Part shown: positions 61,214-64,000 of the stretch, in pieces
Position numbering within the stretch: the stretch's first letter is position 1
Layout of the letters: each line of letters starts with the position of its first letter
Origin: Cyclobacteriaceae bacterium
GTDB lineage: Bacteria > Bacteroidota > Bacteroidia > Cytophagales > Cyclobacteriaceae
Length of the DNA: 64,000 nt
Assembly: GCA_016787565.1 (NCBI GenBank)
Contig: JAEUUG010000003.1
Span: 62,001-126,000, forward strand
Direction: 5' to 3'
The notes under the pieces: model-generated
Database searches by the model: none
What the model was told of the DNA's origin: nothing
What the model saw: only the letters and a program-made list of their open reading frames with translations
Program-made: the position numbers and the translations under genes

Positions 61214-62896
61214 ATGAGTTTAGAATTTTGGGACATCGTAGTATTTGTTGCCTATTGTGCCTTAATACTCGGTATTGGACTTTACGTATCGCGCGATAAG
61301 GGAAAAGAGAAAACAGCTGAAGATTACTTTCTGGCTGGTAAGTCATTGCCGTGGTGGGCCATTGGAGCATCGTTAATTGCAGCCAATATTTCGGCTGAGC
61401 AATTCATTGGCATGTCAGGGTCAGGTTTCGCTATTGGGTTGGCAATTGCTTCCTATGAATGGATGGCCGCCATTACACTTTTACTGGTTGGGAAGTTTTT
61501 CCTACCCATTTTCATCAACAAGGGAATTTATACGATTCCTGAATTTGTCGAGAAGCGCTACAGCACCAACCTGAAAACCATACTCGCAGTATTCTGGATA
61601 GCCTTGTTTGTGTTTGTGAACTTAACCACAGTAATGTATCTCGGTGCACGGGCCATGGATACGGTTATAGGTAATGGCGATGGGAGTTTGATGATGATCA
61701 GCATTATTTGCCTCGGGTTGTTTGCAGCGGCCTATTCTCTTTATGGTGGCTTGTCAGCTGTTGCCTGGACAGATGTGGTGCAGGTTGTTTTACTCGTGGC
61801 GGGTGGATTGATCACCACGTTTATTGCACTAGGTAAGGTATCCCCAACCGGAAATGTTATTGATGGATTTGTTCATGTATTTAATACTGTTCCGGGAAAG
61901 TTTTCAATGATTCTTTCAAAAGGGGAAATCATCACACCGGATGGAAAGGATGCCTGGTGGGATCTTCCCGGTTTATCCGTTCTTATCGGTGGTATGTGGG
62001 TAGCCAATATTTATTACTGGGGTTTTAATCAATACATCATTCAGCGAACATTAGCGGCTAAGAGTCTGCAGGAAGCACAAAAAGGAATTGTTTTCGCAGC
62101 CTTTTTGAAGCTGATCATTCCGCTAATTGTTGTTGTTCCCGGCATTGTAGCCTTTGTGATGAATGCGGATGCATCCGGACAACTTACTACTGGAACCTTG
62201 GATCCGAGCTTTCTCAATAAAGATGGTGGCGTAATTAATGATAATGCAGCACCGTGGCTGATTCGCAGTTTTGTGCCGATGGGTTTAAAAGGTCTGGTGC
62301 TGGCTGCGCTAGCCGCTGCCATTGTTTCTTCCTTGGCATCGATGCTTAACTCTACGTCCACCATTTTTACTATGGATATCTACCGCCCGTATATCAACAA
62401 GAATGCAACAAACAAACAGATCGTAACGGTGGGTCGCTTAAGCGGTTTGGTAGCCTTGATCATCGCTATTTTTATTGCCCCATCGTTGGGAAATCTGGGT
62501 CAGGCTTTTCAGTTTATTCAGGAGTACACCGGTGTGGTAAGCCCGGGTATTCTCGCTGTTTTCCTTACTGGTTTGTTCTGGAAACGTGCCACCAACAGTG
62601 CCGCCATCTGGGGTGTACTGGCATCTATTCCCATTGCGCTTTATTTCAAGGTAGCACCTAATGGATGGTCTGATTCGGCTATTTTTGTTACGATTCCTTT
62701 TATGAATCAAATGATGATCACAGCAGTATTATCAATCGTCATCATTCTTATTCTTAGCTATATTGAGGGCAAAGGGAAAGTCAATGAAAAGGGAATTACG
62801 TTTACATCTGAATTCTTCAAAACCAGTCCTGCCTTTAACATTGGCGCTTTTGTCATTATGATTATCTGTGCAGTATTGTATGCTGTATTCTGGTAG
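61214..62896 (+). CDS. Sodium:solute symporter (SSS family, SGLT-like)
   Basis: A 560-residue inner-membrane symporter with about 14 helices. It begins MSLEFWDIVVFVAYCALILGI, has AEDYFLAGKSLPWWAIGASL near 35-54 (typical of SGLT-type SSS proteins), SAEQFIGMSGSGFAIG and IPEFVEKRYS, and a long glycine- and serine-rich helix AAAIVSSLASMLNSTSTIFTMDIY that marks the Na+ site in SSS proteins. The solute is probably a sugar or similar small molecule. The next gene, a WYL regulator, follows 13 bases later. Confidence 0.92.
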   Translation: MSLEFWDIVVFVAYCALILGIGLYVSRDKGKEKTAEDYFLAGKSLPWWAIGASLIAANISAEQFIGMSGSGFAIGLAIASYEWMAAITLLLVGKFFLPIFINKGIYTIPEFVEKRYSTNLKTILAVFWIALFVFVNLTTVMYLGARAMDTVIGNGDGSLMMISIICLGLFAAAYSLYGGLSAVAWTDVVQVVLLVAGGLITTFIALGKVSPTGNVIDGFVHVFNTVPGKFSMILSKGEIITPDGKDAWWDLPGLSVLIGGMWVANIYYWGFNQYIIQRTLAAKSLQEAQKGIVFAAFLKLIIPLIVVVPGIVAFVMNADASGQLTTGTLDPSFLNKDGGVINDNAAPWLIRSFVPMGLKGLVLAALAAAIVSSLASMLNSTSTIFTMDIYRPYINKNATNKQIVTVGRLSGLVALIIAIFIAPSLGNLGQAFQFIQEYTGVVSPGILAVFLTGLFWKRATNSAAIWGVLASIPIALYFKVAPNGWSDSAIFVTIPFMNQMMITAVLSIVIILILSYIEGKGKVNEKGITFTSEFFKTSPAFNIGAFVIMIICAVLYAVFW

Positions 62897-62909
62897 GTAG
62901 CGTCCGGTC

Positions 62910-63866
62910 ATGAACCGCATTGATCGACTCACGGCTATCTTAATTCAGCTTCAAACCAAGCGCGTGGTGAAGGCAGAAGAAATTGCCAGGCGTTTTGAGA
63001 TCAGTCTGCGAACGGTTTACCGCGATGTAAAATCCCTTATGGAAGCCGGTGTCCCGATTGGTTCGGAAGCAGGCAAGGGTTATTTTATTGTCGATGGATT
63101 TCATCTTCCGCCTGTTATGTTTACGCAGGAGGAAGCCAGTGCCATGCTAATGGCCGGAAAGCTGGTAGAGAAAATGACCGATCGGTCTGTTAGGAATTCA
63201 TTCGAGTCCGCCCTCCACAAAATCAAATCAGTATTAAAAGATTCCGAGAAAGATCATCTCGAAAGTCTCGAAGCGTATGTTCAGGTTTTTCAATTCCCGC
63301 ATCAACAACAGGAGTCATTTCCCAACCATTTTTTAACAGACATTCAGAAAGCGTTGGTTCAGCGCGAGGTTTTGAGCATCGAATATTTTTCCAATCAGAA
63401 CCAACTGACAACACGTGAAGTAGAGCCCATCGGAATTTCGTATTACAGTGCAGGCTGGCACCTCATTGCATGGTGCAGACTTCGGCAAGACTACCGTGAT
63501 TTTCGCGCAGATCGGATACAATCTCTGGCAAATACGGGGAAGACGTTTGACCATCGCAACCTGCTGACGCTGCAAGAATATATGAAGTCGTTAGTGGAAT
63601 CGCATTACGGATTGCAAAAGGCGGTTGTGATCTTTGATAAGGCGATATTCAAATACCGCAGGTACGTATATGGATTTATTGCGGAAGTTGACCTGGGCGA
63701 TAAAGTTCAGATGACCTTTCTGGTGGACAATCTTCAATCCCTTGGTCGATGGCTTTTGGCATACGGGAGTGGGGTGGAAGTGGTGGAGCCCGATGAGCTA
63801 AAGACGATCCTGGTAGAACTGGTCGACCGCCTGCAGCAGCACTATCTCTCAAAATCTGTCGTGTAA
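62910..63866 (+). CDS. YafY-like transcriptional regulator (HTH-WYL)
   Basis: A 318-residue cytoplasmic regulator. The N-terminal HTH_11 domain (about 1-60) reads MNRIDRLTAILIQLQTKRVV, then AEEIARRFEISLRTVYRDVK. The middle and C-terminal parts carry the WYL domain (LSIEYFSNQNQLTTREVEPI, YYSAGWHLIAWCRLRQDYR, FRADRIQSL). WYL domains bind nucleic acids or ligands. It is translated from the symporter transcript (13-base gap) or a promoter inside it. An inverted repeat just downstream suggests it controls the next gene. Confidence 0.9.
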   Translation: MNRIDRLTAILIQLQTKRVVKAEEIARRFEISLRTVYRDVKSLMEAGVPIGSEAGKGYFIVDGFHLPPVMFTQEEASAMLMAGKLVEKMTDRSVRNSFESALHKIKSVLKDSEKDHLESLEAYVQVFQFPHQQQESFPNHFLTDIQKALVQREVLSIEYFSNQNQLTTREVEPIGISYYSAGWHLIAWCRLRQDYRDFRADRIQSLANTGKTFDHRNLLTLQEYMKSLVESHYGLQKAVVIFDKAIFKYRRYVYGFIAEVDLGDKVQMTFLVDNLQSLGRWLLAYGSGVEVVEPDELKTILVELVDRLQQHYLSKSVV

Positions 63867-63892
63867 TAATTTTTGTTGAGCCTGCTGATTCT

Positions 63893-63912
63893 GTTGACAC
63901 AGGGTTGTCACC
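63893..63912. promoter_or_regulatory. Possible operator in front of the next gene
   Basis: TGACA (63895-63899) and TGTCA (63906-63910) form an inverted repeat with a six-base spacer, extended to GTTGACA/TGTCACC with one mismatch. It lies between the WYL regulator and the next gene start. A binding site for the regulator is a reasonable guess. Confidence 0.4.
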
Positions 63913-63941
63913 AGGCGTATGTTGATTAGCATAAAAAACCT

Positions 63942-64000
63942 ATGCTTTCAATCTCTGAATCGCCAGCATACCGGGGTACTTCCTACGAAGATTTATCCCA
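63942..64000 (+). CDS. Start of an unknown gene, cut by the window end
   Basis: An open frame from an ATG to the last base (19 codons plus two bases), reading MLSISESPAYRGTSYEDLS. It follows a possible operator. Too little is visible to name a product. Confidence 0.4.
   Translation, partial: MLSISESPAYRGTSYEDLS

Noticed and set aside
1-64000. tRNA, rRNA, CRISPR array, transposase or prophage
   Set aside because: No cloverleaf, rRNA motif, regularly spaced repeats or transposase-type protein was recognised by eye; a tRNAscan or CRISPR search would settle it.

Overview
The window is chromosomal DNA of a gliding-type Bacteroidota, most likely order Cytophagales. The evidence is the gliding genes gldA, gldF and gldG, a type IX secretion system (T9SS) cargo with a gliding-associated C-terminal sorting domain, a PorP/SprF protein, and many Bacteroidota-typical families (DUF2911, DUF4097, DUF3857, DUF4340, DUF4369/5106). 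Several intergenic regions also carry promoters of the Bacteroidota form TTG-N18-20-TAnnTTTG. No rRNA, tRNA, CRISPR array, transposase or phage gene was recognised, so this reads as core chromosome rather than an island.

Layout. 1-10.4 kb: a molybdenum-cofactor locus (moaA partial, moaD, moaE, moaC, mobA, moeA). It is interrupted by a four-gene block on the plus strand: an ECF-type sigma factor, a membrane protein ending in a TonB C-terminal domain, a large secreted FG-GAP/VCBS protein with a type B T9SS sorting domain, and a PorP/SprF barrel fused to an OmpA peptidoglycan-binding domain. A voltage-gated-type potassium channel sits inside the moaC-mobA operon. 10.4-12.9 kb: a GntP-type permease with a glycerate kinase. 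13-16 kb: ffh, an unknown exported protein and a DUF2911 protein. 16.1-18.5 kb: a RimB-like zinc protease, RimK and an aspartoacylase-like hydrolase, a likely peptide or protein glutamylation module. 18.6-24.7 kb: mtgA, a GMC oxidoreductase, a YeiH transporter, a 35-residue membrane peptide with its own promoter, and a secreted esterase. 24.8-33.7 kb: a 127-bp MITE-like palindromic element, an exported prenyltransferase/squalene-cyclase-fold protein, and three tandem FtsX/MacB-type permeases with no ATPase gene. 33.9-40.3 kb: ndh-kup, a coiled-coil lipoprotein, a Na+/Ca2+ exchanger and CorA. 40.4-46.1 kb: a polyprenyl synthase, a GH20 hexosaminidase with an apparent insertion in its barrel, an unknown protein and a TlpA-like thiol-disulfide protein. 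46.3-51.7 kb: gldA-gldF-gldG-DUF4340-dnaN. 51.8-56.4 kb: a small membrane protein, a phosphodiesterase, a DUF3857 transglutaminase-like protein, a coiled-coil membrane protein and a GH16 laminarinase-like lipoprotein. 56.5-59.6 kb: a second ECF sigma factor with a membrane HEAT-repeat protein and two DUF4097 proteins. 59.9-64 kb: class II fba, a sodium:solute symporter, a WYL regulator and the first codons of a further gene.

Most interesting points. (1) The sigma/TonB-CTD/T9SS cargo/PorP-OmpA block looks like a self-contained surface-display module, with a cargo, an anchoring barrel tethered to peptidoglycan and a dedicated regulator. (2) The two ECF operons each pair the sigma factor with a single-pass membrane protein that does not look like a classical anti-sigma factor. 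(3) Several short open frames with membrane character, or next to regulatory signals, fall below ordinary gene-calling length.
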